Assembly (NCBI RefSeq): GCF_000300235.2
Contig: NZ_CP004388.1
Coordinates: forward strand, 2,275,501 to 2,339,500
Length of the DNA stretch: 64,000 bases
Reading direction: 5' to 3'
DNA from: Thalassospira xiamenensis M-5 = DSM 17429
GTDB lineage: Bacteria; Pseudomonadota; Alphaproteobacteria; Rhodospirillales; Thalassospiraceae
Under the pieces are notes generated by a model that was given only the letters and a program-made list of their open reading frames with translations, made no database searches and was not told the DNA's origin. The stretch's first letter is position 1, and each line of letters starts with the position of its first letter. Below are positions 18,131 to 26,192 of the stretch, piece after piece. The position numbers and the translations under genes were made by a program.

Positions 18131-18322
18131 ATAATTTAGCCGATTTTTTTGCAAATTTTCAGATCATGGCACACAAGTAAAAATCATTCGCGCAGCAACC
18201 ATTGCGAATGAAAATCGGTCCGCCCGTTTTCGGTTGTTTTTGTTTGCTTCAACCAATCTCTGGGACCTTTTTTCGCGTACGAGTCGGAAATATGATTTTC
18301 GCTGCCGGAGGTCGCCCGTTAA

Positions 18323-19897
18323 ATGTCTGCCATCAAATCGATCCGTTTCATACTTGGTGATCAGCTGTCTGTTTCACTGGCAAGTTTAAGGGATGCCGAT
18401 CCTGATCACGACTTGATTGTAATGGCGGAACCGAACAGCGAGGCAAACTATGTCGCCCATCACAAGCAGAAAATTGTCTTCATTCTGTCTGCGATGCGCC
18501 ATTTCGCTCATGAATTACGTGAAAAGGGTTTCGCGGTTTGTTATTTCGATTATGAGAATCAGCCGACCAATAGCTTTAGCGATGCCCTGAAACTGGCATT
18601 GAAAAATCATCCGGTAAAACAGGTAATCATTACAGAGCCCGGCGAATGGCGGATACGCACGGAAATCGAAACATGGGCGGACAAGTTCGGTATCGTCCTT
18701 GATGTTCGCGACGATGATCGTTTCTTTGCCCCACTTTCGGTATTTGCGGAATTTGCTGAAAACCGCAAGGAACTCCGTATGGAGTATTTCTATCGGCAAC
18801 TGCGACGTACAACCGGTATCCTGATGGAACCGGATGGCAAACCGGTTGGCGGTCAGTGGAATTTTGATCACGATAATCGCAAACGCCTTCCCGATGATCA
18901 CAGGCCGCCAAGCCCCCTGACTTTCAAACCGGATAGCATCACGCAGGCATTGCTCAACCGGGTTAAACAGGATTTCCCGAATGCCTGCGGGGATCACGAA
19001 AGTTTCGGCTGGGCGGTTACCCGACGCGATGCGCTTACAGTCCTTGATCACTTTATAGAACATCAATTGCCGCTATTTGGTGACTATCAGGATGCGATGA
19101 CTGTAAAAAGCAGCACTGTTTATCACTCTCTTCTAAGCGGCTATATCAATGTCGGCCTTTTGCTCCCCGATGAAGTATGCCGTGCCGCTGAAAATGCCTA
19201 TCGCGTCGGCAAGATACCAATCAACGCCGCCGAGGGCTTTATTCGTCAGATCCTTGGCTGGCGCGAATATGTGCGCGGGCTTTACTGGCATATGGGGCCC
19301 GATTACGGAAAAGGCAGTTATTTCGATGCCAGACGCCCCCTACCCGCCTTTTTCTGGGATGGGAATATTGGGATGAACTGCCTGCATCACGCCATCACCG
19401 AAACGCTGGACAATGCCTACGCGCATCACATTCAGCGATTGATGGTGATTGGCAACTTTGCGCTTCTATCCGGTCTGGATCCAAAGGAAGTCTGTGAATG
19501 GTATCTGGCAGTTTATATCGACGCATTTGAGTGGGTGGAACTTCCCAACACCTTTGGCATGGCACTTTATGCCGACGGGGGAAAAATGGCGTCCAAGCCC
19601 TATGCTGCGAGTGGAAAATACATCAACCGGATGTCTGATTACTGTACGGCTTGCCAATACAGTCCCAATAAGAACACAGGGCCCGATGCATGCCCCTTTA
19701 ACGCACTTTACTGGCACTTCCTGGATCGTAACGTCGATAAACTCGGCAAAAACCCGCGCCTTGCTATGCCATATCGCAATTGGTCGCGTATGAATGGGAA
19801 CAGTAAAACGGCACTAATCGAACAGGCCGAGCATTTCCTGACACAGATGGATACCGGAAAAATCCCAAAGCCATCACATCAGGCAAGCCTGTGGTAG
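18323..19897 (+). CDS. phrB: FeS-type bacterial cryptochrome/photolyase (PhrB-like)
   Basis: 524 residues of the iron-sulfur cryptochrome/photolyase group, with N-terminal Rossmann-like antenna domain (IRFILGDQLS opening) and C-terminal helical FAD domain (GFIRQILGWREYVRGLYW, LGWRE hallmark). Four cysteines fit the 4Fe-4S ligands of Agrobacterium PhrB with a constant three-residue offset: Cys353, Cys441, Cys444 and Cys457 (CTACQYSPN...DACPFN). Characterised members repair (6-4) pyrimidine photoproducts with blue light and use a ribolumazine-type antenna. It is transcribed alone, divergent from the bacterioferritins, and ends at a shared terminator. Confidence 0.93.
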   Translation: MSAIKSIRFILGDQLSVSLASLRDADPDHDLIVMAEPNSEANYVAHHKQKIVFILSAMRHFAHELREKGFAVCYFDYENQPTNSFSDALKLALKNHPVKQVIITEPGEWRIRTEIETWADKFGIVLDVRDDDRFFAPLSVFAEFAENRKELRMEYFYRQLRRTTGILMEPDGKPVGGQWNFDHDNRKRLPDDHRPPSPLTFKPDSITQALLNRVKQDFPNACGDHESFGWAVTRRDALTVLDHFIEHQLPLFGDYQDAMTVKSSTVYHSLLSGYINVGLLLPDEVCRAAENAYRVGKIPINAAEGFIRQILGWREYVRGLYWHMGPDYGKGSYFDARRPLPAFFWDGNIGMNCLHHAITETLDNAYAHHIQRLMVIGNFALLSGLDPKEVCEWYLAVYIDAFEWVELPNTFGMALYADGGKMASKPYAASGKYINRMSDYCTACQYSPNKNTGPDACPFNALYWHFLDRNVDKLGKNPRLAMPYRNWSRMNGNSKTALIEQAEHFLTQMDTGKIPKPSHQASLW

Positions 19898-19941
19898 CCG
19901 GGATCATCTGAAATACAGCGCATATTCAGAAGACAGAAAAA

Positions 19942-19968
19942 CAAAAAGCCGGACGAAATGTCCGGCTT
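19942..19968. terminator. Terminator between phrB and the DUF1127 gene
   Basis: A 9-bp stem AAGCCGGAC / GTCCGGCTT with loop GAAAT. On the minus strand it is followed by TTTGTTTTTC, so it mainly serves the DUF1127 gene but lies between two convergent genes. Confidence 0.85.
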
Positions 19969-20017
19969 CTGCTTACACAGCTGCCTACAAACTGGCGCTG
20001 TCGAAATTCAGTCTGGC

Positions 20018-20182
20018 TTAAGCGATCGCGTCACGAGCAGCTTTGCGCGCTACGTCTTTGATCTGCCAGTGGGAAATCCCGACATCATCCAGGTCACGCT
20101 TATCGAGATTGTAGAGTTCGTTCGCGACAGAGCGTGCATAGGCCCAACGGCGAACAGCAACGAGAATACTGGACAGGAACAT
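20018..20182 (-). CDS. Small DUF1127-family protein
   Basis: A 54-residue gene. The minus-strand ATG at 20182 is preceded by a near-perfect AAGGAGG seven to eight bases upstream. The protein opens MFLSSILVAVRRWAYAR and carries the family core ELYNLDKRDLDDVGISHWQI, then a basic tail (KDVARKAARDAIA). DUF1127 proteins are short, arginine-rich proteins common in alphaproteobacteria; some have been linked to RNA turnover or to phosphate and carbon metabolism, but no general activity is known. The gene is monocistronic, ended by the hairpin at 19942-19968. Confidence 0.9.
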   Translation of the reverse strand: MFLSSILVAVRRWAYARSVANELYNLDKRDLDDVGISHWQIKDVARKAARDAIA

Positions 20183-20459
20183 GTTGAACCTCCTTGGTTT
20201 AAGAATAAGAACGCTAGCCTGCGGGTCTTCCGCTTTTGGTCGGCGCGTTCATCACTTCGCTTTCTGCAATGCAATATGCTCCCAAGAGCCATATATCTCA
20301 ACCGCCAAAGATTGCATATCATCTATTCCAAAACGTCACAATTGAATGGGTTCAATTGTGAAACTTGTAGCCTTCATCACAGGAAAAATTGAAATAAATC
20401 ATATATTTCAGCCTTCGCCCCCATGCGGCAACGCAACATAGCCACGCACGGCAAAAAGC

Positions 20460-21272
20460 TCATTTCGCCATTCCCGCGGCAACCACACATTTATCACCCG
20501 CTAATTTATCACCCGCTAGCTGATCACGTACCCCCATTGCCAATTCAAAGAACTGTTCCCGCACGGCACCGGCATAGGGGTTCTCGTTTTCAATCGCCCA
20601 GAAAACGCTGGGCGCGTCGTAGCGCACCATTTCGGTGGCCTTGACCAGCAAGTCAAAGCTTGCTGTTGTCATGCGCACAGGCAATGGATCCATCCGGGCA
20701 AGAACCTTGGCAATGAGATGCGTGACACCCTGCACGACCGCGGCCTCGCGGTCATGGACCTCCGGAGTAACAACAAAAACCTTGAGCCGCAGAATATGGC
20801 GCAGGAACGCGGCAATCCGGCGAAATTTGTATCCCCGCACAGGGCATATCGCGATCTTGAGCCCGGAAATACCGTCCCGCGCACTTTGCGGACCAAACAA
20901 CGGATGGGTACCGATGATCTCGACATGATCGGGAAGCCCTTCAAGCATTGCCTGCGCCGGTTCCATTTTCACGGACCCGACATCCAGAACAATCGCCCCC
21001 GTACGCAAATATGGTGAAATCGTCGCGATCACAGACCTCATTTCCGTAACGGGAACGGCCAGAATGACGATATCGCATTTCGCCACGCTTAGAATATCAG
21101 CCGCCCGAATGTTTCCATGTGCGGCTTCCGACACGTATGCCGAAACCGCATCAGGATTAACATCATGTACCAAAACCGGAAAATGATCTGCCAGATGCCG
21201 GGCGGTCAAACAGCCAAAGGCGCCGAACCCGAAAATCCCGATGGTCGGGTGATCTGGAAATAAAAAAGGCAT
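20460..21272 (-). CDS. Prephenate/arogenate dehydrogenase-family protein (TyrA-like)
   Basis: 270 residues from the ATG at 21272 (CGGAGA upstream); the longer frame to 21395 adds a basic non-conserved stretch. An NAD(P)-binding GFGAFG motif opens the Rossmann domain (TIGIFGFGAFGCLTARHLAD). It is followed by VLDVGSVK and the family hallmark GTHPLFGPQSARDG, then a helical C-terminal domain. Members oxidise prephenate or arogenate in tyrosine synthesis. It is monocistronic and away from aro/trp genes, so substrate preference is open. The C-terminus contains LAGDK twice in a row, caused by a 15-bp tandem duplication. Confidence 0.88.
   Translation of the reverse strand: MPFLFPDHPTIGIFGFGAFGCLTARHLADHFPVLVHDVNPDAVSAYVSEAAHGNIRAADILSVAKCDIVILAVPVTEMRSVIATISPYLRTGAIVLDVGSVKMEPAQAMLEGLPDHVEIIGTHPLFGPQSARDGISGLKIAICPVRGYKFRRIAAFLRHILRLKVFVVTPEVHDREAAVVQGVTHLIAKVLARMDPLPVRMTTASFDLLVKATEMVRYDAPSVFWAIENENPYAGAVREQFFELAMGVRDQLAGDKLAGDKCVVAAGMAK
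20489..20518 (-). repeat. In-frame 15-bp tandem duplication in the TyrA-like gene
   Basis: ATTTATCACCCGCTA occurs twice back to back (20489-20503 and 20504-20518). It encodes the repeated LAGDK near the C-terminus and leaves the frame intact. Confidence 0.95.
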
Positions 21273-21833
21273 CGTCTGTCTCCGAAGAGCTGCGATGCCG
21301 GTGCCTGCCTTATAAATCAACCGCCGACGACGCAGCGGTTGAACATAGAAAAACGCTCCCGCCTTATGTGGCAGGGCCGTAATAGAAATCAGCAAACAGG
21401 CAAATAACGTTTTTCATGGCGGCGATTAATAATGCCAAACCTTTCCATGTCAAGGCATCTTGGCATCTCTGGTACGATACCAAGAGCAGCACAGCATCAA
21501 TACTAAAGTCCCTCACCCTCTCGCAGAGCTTTTCACGCCTTCTCCGAAGGACGCATACTGAATTCAAATTGCACCGGCACGCCTTTTCCAAGCTGTTACA
21601 AATACGGACACATTTCATTCAGTTGTGCATCATTGGAATAACTGTCTTGCGGCGAAATACGCTAATTTTTCTTGCTGCCATGCAATATAATTCAGGACTA
21701 TCATGCTATTTTTGTAACAGTTTGTTTCAGTTCGCATTCTGGAAACGCCCTGTTACAGTTTTGTGAGTGCAAAGGGTCCCCCTTGGCAGCATGTTGTCGC
21801 TGCAATTGGTTTAAAGCCAGGGAGGAAACCTAA
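21273..21833. promoter_or_regulatory. AT-rich divergent regulatory region, TyrA-like/gtsA
   Basis: 561 bp with no gene I can support. Structured elements: a direct repeat of GGCATCT (21454-21460, 21462-21468) running into the perfect dyad TGGTA-CGA-TACCA (21470-21482), and two copies of TGTWACAGTTT at 21713-21723 and 21751-21761, the second 72 bp before the gtsA ATG. The latter pair, with a further GTTTCAG after the first copy, looks like binding sites for an OmpR-family regulator. One such regulator is encoded at the far end of this locus. Confidence 0.55.
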
Positions 21834-23096
21834 ATGAATCTGCGCAAAACCATTCTCGCCACCGGTGTGGCGTTCTCTGCTCTCGCGACTACAAGCTTTG
21901 CACATGCCGAACCGACTGCCGAAGTCCTGCATTGGTGGACCTCGGGCGGTGAAGCCAAAGCGGTCTCTGCCCTGAAAGAAGATTTCGAAGCACGTGGTGG
22001 CAAATGGGTTGATAGCCCGGTTGCCGGTGGTGGCGGTGACGCCGCAATGACCGTGCTGCGTTCGCGCGTTCTGTCGGGCGATGCCCCGGCCGCTGTTCAG
22101 CTTAAAGGCCCGGCGATCCAGGATTGGGCAGAACAGGGTGCACTTGCCGATCTGAATGACGTTGCCGAAGCAGAAGGCTGGGACAAAGTCATTCCGCCAG
22201 CTATTCAGAGCGTCATGAAGTATGAAGGCGATTATGTTGCCGTTCCTGTAAACATTCACCGTGTTGACTGGATCTGGGCAAACCCGGAATTGCTGGCCAA
22301 AGTTGGTGCCACCGAAGCGCCGAAAACCTGGGACGAATTCAACGCCCTTGCTGACAAGCTCAAAGCGGCCGGCATCACGCCTGTCGCCCATGGTGGTCAG
22401 CCGTGGCAGGATGCAACCGTCTTTGAAACCGTCGTTCTTGGGCTTGGCGGCCCGGAATTCTACCAGCAAGCCCTGGTTGATCTCGACGAAGACGCGCTGA
22501 AATCCGACACGATGAAAGCCGTGTTCGACCAGATGCGCAAAATCCGCGGTTATGTCGATGCCGACTTCCCGGGCCGTGACTGGAACCTTGCAACAGCTAT
22601 GGTCATGAATGGCGATGCCGCCATGCAGATCATGGGGGACTGGGCAAAAGGCGAATTCCTTGCCGCAGGCAAAGTCCCGGGCAAAGACTTCATCTGTTCG
22701 GCAACCCCGTCCGAACACGGTTACCTGTTCAACGTTGACAGCTTTGCGATGTTCAATGTTTCGGGCGATGACAAGGTAGAAGGCCAGAAACTGCTTGCAG
22801 AACTGATCGTTGGCCAGAAATTCCAGGAAACCTTCAACCTTCTCAAAGGCTCGATCCCGGCACGTCTTGGCGTTCCGCTCGACAAATTTGACGATTGTGC
22901 GAAGAAATCCGAGGCTGACCTTCTGGCTGCCCAGGACGCAGGCGGGTTCCTTCCGTCGATGGCACACGGCATGGCTCTTCGCGGTCATCTTTCGGGTGCG
23001 ATCATTGACGTCGTAACCGCACATTTCAACTCCGACATGTCGTCTGACGAAGCCGTCTCGCGGCTGGTCGAAGCTGTTGAACTGGCCAAAGACTAA
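21834..23096 (+). CDS. gtsA: Glucose/mannose-type ABC transporter, periplasmic binding protein
   Basis: 420 residues with a cleavable signal peptide (MNLRKTILATGVAFSALATTSFAHA, likely cut after AHA). The mature start, EVLHWWTSGGEAKAVSALK, and the following AVAGGGGDAAMTVLRSRVLSGDAPAAVQLKGP closely follow Pseudomonas GtsA, the binding protein for glucose and mannose. Family 1 solute-binding proteins clamp the sugar between two lobes in the periplasm. GGAGG lies upstream of the ATG. It heads a four-gene operon with two permeases and an ATPase and is followed by a strong hairpin. Substrate assignment rests on resemblance only. Confidence 0.88.
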   Translation: MNLRKTILATGVAFSALATTSFAHAEPTAEVLHWWTSGGEAKAVSALKEDFEARGGKWVDSPVAGGGGDAAMTVLRSRVLSGDAPAAVQLKGPAIQDWAEQGALADLNDVAEAEGWDKVIPPAIQSVMKYEGDYVAVPVNIHRVDWIWANPELLAKVGATEAPKTWDEFNALADKLKAAGITPVAHGGQPWQDATVFETVVLGLGGPEFYQQALVDLDEDALKSDTMKAVFDQMRKIRGYVDADFPGRDWNLATAMVMNGDAAMQIMGDWAKGEFLAAGKVPGKDFICSATPSEHGYLFNVDSFAMFNVSGDDKVEGQKLLAELIVGQKFQETFNLLKGSIPARLGVPLDKFDDCAKKSEADLLAAQDAGGFLPSMAHGMALRGHLSGAIIDVVTAHFNSDMSSDEAVSRLVEAVELAKD

Positions 23097-23135
23097 TCTC
23101 ATCTGACCTGTACAGTCACATTGACTGACGACGCA

Positions 23136-23161
23136 CCGGCCCCGGACATTTCCGGGGCCGG
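23136..23161 (+). promoter_or_regulatory. Intercistronic hairpin between gtsA and gtsB
   Basis: CCGGCCCCGGA and TCCGGGGCCGG form a perfect 11-bp stem with a 4-base loop and no proper T run. It lies between a binding-protein gene and its permease gene, where such hairpins often protect the upstream mRNA or cause partial termination. Confidence 0.7.
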
Positions 23162-23195
23162 ATTCCCGCTACTTTAATTGTTTGAGGCAAAGGGT

Positions 23196-24104
23196 ATGGG
23201 GGCTTCTTCAAGCACCGAAAGCAACCTGACGGCCAGCATCCAGCGTCATCTTTCCAAGATCGTTGTTGCACCGTCCTTTGCTGCGTCCCTGTTTTTCGTC
23301 TACGGGTTCATCCTGTGGACAGGCTATATGGCGTTTTCGAAATCGCGCATGCTTCCGGTCTGGGATTGGGCCGGTCTGCGGCAATACGAACGTCTGTGGC
23401 AAATGGAACGCTGGCATGTTGCCATCGAGAACCTGCTGATTTTCGGCGGTCTCTTTATTGTTATCTGCCTGTTTCTTGGCTGCCTGCTTGCAGTTCTTCT
23501 TGATCAGCGCATCCGCGCCGAAGGCGTCCTTCGCACAATTTTCCTGTATCCGATGGCCCTGTCCTTCATCGTGACGGGTACCGTCTGGAAATGGCTTCTC
23601 AACCCGGGCCTTGGCCTGGAAAGCATGATGCATGACCTTGGCTGGACCAGTTTCAAATTCGACTGGCTGGTCAATTCGGACATGGCGATCTACACGGTCG
23701 TGATCGCAGCCGTCTGGCAGGCATCGGGTTTTGTTATGGCAATGTTCCTTGCGGCATTGCGCGGCGTCGATCAGGACATCATTCGCGCAGCCTATATGGA
23801 TGGTGCCAGCCTGCCCCGCATCTATTTCGGCATTATCATCCCGTCGATCCGTCCGGTTTTCCTAAGTGCGATCGTCGTTCTGGCCCATCTGGCCGTTAAA
23901 AGCTTCGACCTCGTCATTGCGCTTACCGGTGGCGGCCCCGGCTATTCGTCCGATCTTCCGGCAACCTTCATGTACACGATGGCCTTCCAGCGCAACCAGC
24001 TGGGCGTTGGTGCCGCAAGTGCCATGATGATGCTGGCGACCGTGATGGCGATCATTGTGCCGTATCTGTATTCCGAACTGCGCGGAGGCAAGAAAAATGG
24101 CTGA
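23196..24104 (+). CDS. gtsB: Sugar ABC transporter permease 1
   Basis: 302 residues from the ATG at 23196 with GAGG eight bases upstream; a TTG at 23178 in frame is less likely. It is a typical MalF-type inner-membrane permease with about six hydrophobic helices (for example FAASLFFVYGFILWTGYMAF near the start). The cytoplasmic EAA loop (YMDGASLPRIYFGIIIPSIRP), which docks to the ATPase, is present, followed by LTGGGPGYSSDLPATFMY. It is the second gene of the gts-type operon and overlaps the next gene by 8 bp, indicating translational coupling. Confidence 0.9.
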   Translation: MGASSSTESNLTASIQRHLSKIVVAPSFAASLFFVYGFILWTGYMAFSKSRMLPVWDWAGLRQYERLWQMERWHVAIENLLIFGGLFIVICLFLGCLLAVLLDQRIRAEGVLRTIFLYPMALSFIVTGTVWKWLLNPGLGLESMMHDLGWTSFKFDWLVNSDMAIYTVVIAAVWQASGFVMAMFLAALRGVDQDIIRAAYMDGASLPRIYFGIIIPSIRPVFLSAIVVLAHLAVKSFDLVIALTGGGPGYSSDLPATFMYTMAFQRNQLGVGAASAMMMLATVMAIIVPYLYSELRGGKKNG

Positions 24105-24984
24105 TATTCAGCATTACAGTCACGACGCAGGCTGGAAACATACCATACTGCGCGGGTTGCTATATCTCGTTCTGATCCTGTTTGCAGCCTACTATCTGTT
24201 CCCGCTTTTCGTGATGATTTCGACCTCGTTGAAGTCGCTCGATGAAATTCGGGAAGGCTCACTCATTTCGCTGCCGCGCGTCATCACGTTCGATGCCTGG
24301 ACCTATGCGTGGAATGAAGCCTGTGTTGGCGTTGAATGTTCAGGCATCAAAATTTACTTCTGGAATTCGGTCAAAATGGCGGTTCCGGCGGTTCTGATTT
24401 CGACATTCCTTGGTGCGATCAACGGATATGCCCTGACCAAATGGCGTTTTAAAGGGGCTAATATCGTCTTTGCCCTACTGCTGTTTGGTTGCTTCATTCC
24501 GTTCCAGGTTGTGCTGCTGCCGATGTCACAGGTTCTGGGGTCACTTGGCCTTGCCAGCTCGACCACCGGTCTTGTTCTTGTGCATGTCGTTTACGGCCTG
24601 TGCTTCACCACCCTGTTCTTCCGCAATTACTATGTTTCGATCCCGGATGAACTGGTGAAGGCAGCCACCATCGACGGCGCAGGTTTCTTCACCATTTTCT
24701 GGCGTATCATTCTGCCGATTTCGACACCGATCATCGTCGTGTCGGTCATCTGGCAGTTTACCCAGATCTGGAATGACTTCCTTTTCGGTGCTTCCTTCGC
24801 CTCTGGCGATAATGCGCCGATGACTGTCGCACTCAACAATATCGTCAACACCACGACCGGCGTGAAACAGTACAATGTCGATATGGCCACAGCCCTGCTG
24901 ACCGGCCTGCCGACGCTACTTGTTTATGTTCTGGCCGGAAAATACTTCGTCCGCGGCCTGACCGCCGGTTCGGTGAAGGGATAA
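24097..24984 (+). CDS. gtsC: Sugar ABC transporter permease 2
   Basis: 295 residues from the ATG at 24097, which has GGAGG directly upstream inside the end of gtsB; the longer frame from 24055 is rejected. It is a MalG-type permease: an early helix (LLYLVLILFAAYYLFPLFVM), then TSLKS, several further helices and the EAA loop (TIDGAGFFTIFWRIILPISTP). It pairs with the previous protein to form the membrane channel. It is separated from the ATPase gene by 4 bp. Confidence 0.9.
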   Translation: MADIQHYSHDAGWKHTILRGLLYLVLILFAAYYLFPLFVMISTSLKSLDEIREGSLISLPRVITFDAWTYAWNEACVGVECSGIKIYFWNSVKMAVPAVLISTFLGAINGYALTKWRFKGANIVFALLLFGCFIPFQVVLLPMSQVLGSLGLASSTTGLVLVHVVYGLCFTTLFFRNYYVSIPDELVKAATIDGAGFFTIFWRIILPISTPIIVVSVIWQFTQIWNDFLFGASFASGDNAPMTVALNNIVNTTTGVKQYNVDMATALLTGLPTLLVYVLAGKYFVRGLTAGSVKG

Positions 24985-24988
24985 GCAA

Positions 24989-26101
24989 ATGGCATCACTC
25001 ACCCTTGATAAAGTTCGCAAGGCCTTCGGTCCTGTCGAGGTTCTCAAAGAAATCAATATTGCTATTGAGGACGGCGAGTTCCTGGTTCTGGTCGGCCCGT
25101 CGGGTTGCGGCAAATCGACCCTTCTTAACCTGATCGCAGGTCTTGAAGGTTCCAGCGACGGGGAAATCCGCATCGGTGATCGCGTGATCAACGATGTCCA
25201 CCCCAAGGACCGAAACATCGCCATGGTGTTCCAGTCCTACGCGCTTTATCCAAATATGACCGTTCGCAAGAACATCACCTTCGGTCTTGAAATCCGTGGT
25301 GTTTCGGCAGCAGAACGTGACAAGGCTGTCGCCGACGTCGCCAAACTGCTACAGATCGAAGCCCTGCTGGATCGCAAACCATCCCAGCTTTCGGGGGGAC
25401 AGCGCCAGCGCGTTGCGATGGGCCGTGCACTGGTTCGCGATCCGGACATCTTCCTGTTTGACGAACCTTTGTCGAACCTTGATGCCAAGCTGCGCGTCGA
25501 TATGCGCACCGAGATCAAGAAACTGCATCAGCGTCTGGGTGCCACCATCGTTTACGTGACCCACGACCAGATCGAAGCCATGACCCTTGCCTCGCGCATT
25601 GCGGTCATGAAAGACGGCATTCTGCAGCAGTTCGATACGCCGCAGAACATCTATGAACGCCCAAACAATATCTTTGTTGCTGGCTTTATCGGTTCGCCGT
25701 CGATGAACTTCATCAACGCAACCCTGATCAATGACAATGGCAATCTGGCCGTATCGATCAAACGCGATAACGACCCGATCATTCTGCCGCTGAAAGATGC
25801 GCCGGAAAGCTATCAGAGCTATGTCGGGAAAGATGTCGTTTTCGGCATCCGTCCGGAAGGTTTGACGCACAAGCGTACCGGTTCTGATGAACCGGGCAGC
25901 CAGTATGTCAATTTCGACTGCAAGGTCGAGGTTATTGAACCGACCGGTGCTGACACCATGACCGTTGTCGAAATCGGCGGAAAGGAAATCGTTGCACGTG
26001 TCCGGCCTGACCGGGCACCGCAACCGGGCGAGATGATGACATTCTCGGCCGACATGTCTCAGATCAGTCTGTTTGATCCGGTAACGGAACTTCGGATCTG
26101 A
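24989..26101 (+). CDS. gtsD: Sugar ABC transporter ATP-binding protein
   Basis: 370 residues, the length of MalK/UgpC-type ATPases. Walker A is GPSGCGKSTLLNLIAG, the Q loop lies in MVFQSYALYP, the ABC signature is LSGGQRQRVAMGRALVR, Walker B is DIFLFDEPLSNLDA and the switch histidine is in YVTHDQIEAMT. A C-terminal TOBE-type regulatory domain follows from about residue 240 (VFGIRPEGLTH). A dimer on the cytoplasmic face powers import. It is the last gene of the operon, ended by the hairpin at 26108-26148. Confidence 0.92.
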   Translation: MASLTLDKVRKAFGPVEVLKEINIAIEDGEFLVLVGPSGCGKSTLLNLIAGLEGSSDGEIRIGDRVINDVHPKDRNIAMVFQSYALYPNMTVRKNITFGLEIRGVSAAERDKAVADVAKLLQIEALLDRKPSQLSGGQRQRVAMGRALVRDPDIFLFDEPLSNLDAKLRVDMRTEIKKLHQRLGATIVYVTHDQIEAMTLASRIAVMKDGILQQFDTPQNIYERPNNIFVAGFIGSPSMNFINATLINDNGNLAVSIKRDNDPIILPLKDAPESYQSYVGKDVVFGIRPEGLTHKRTGSDEPGSQYVNFDCKVEVIEPTGADTMTVVEIGGKEIVARVRPDRAPQPGEMMTFSADMSQISLFDPVTELRI

Positions 26102-26107
26102 TCTGAT

Positions 26108-26148
26108 CGGCGGGCGGTTCTGGGGGCCGTCCGCCGTTCTTGTCTTTA
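26108..26148 (+). terminator. Terminator of the gts-type operon
   Basis: A 10-bp stem CGGCGGGCGG / CCGTCCGCCG (one G-T pair) followed by TTCTTGTCTTT. A second weaker hairpin (AACGGCC ... GGTCGTT, about 26163-26188) may serve the convergent kinase gene. Confidence 0.75.
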
Positions 26149-26192
26149 TAGGATTCTTAAAAACGGCCTGGAATTCCCGGGTCGTTTTGTTT

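Noticed and set aside
21416-21766. 116-codon open frame in the TyrA-like/gtsA gap
   Set aside because: Composition unlike neighbouring genes, no ribosome site, and it overlaps the likely regulatory repeats.
21753-23102. 449-codon open frame on the minus strand
   Set aside because: Antisense to gtsA, no motifs.
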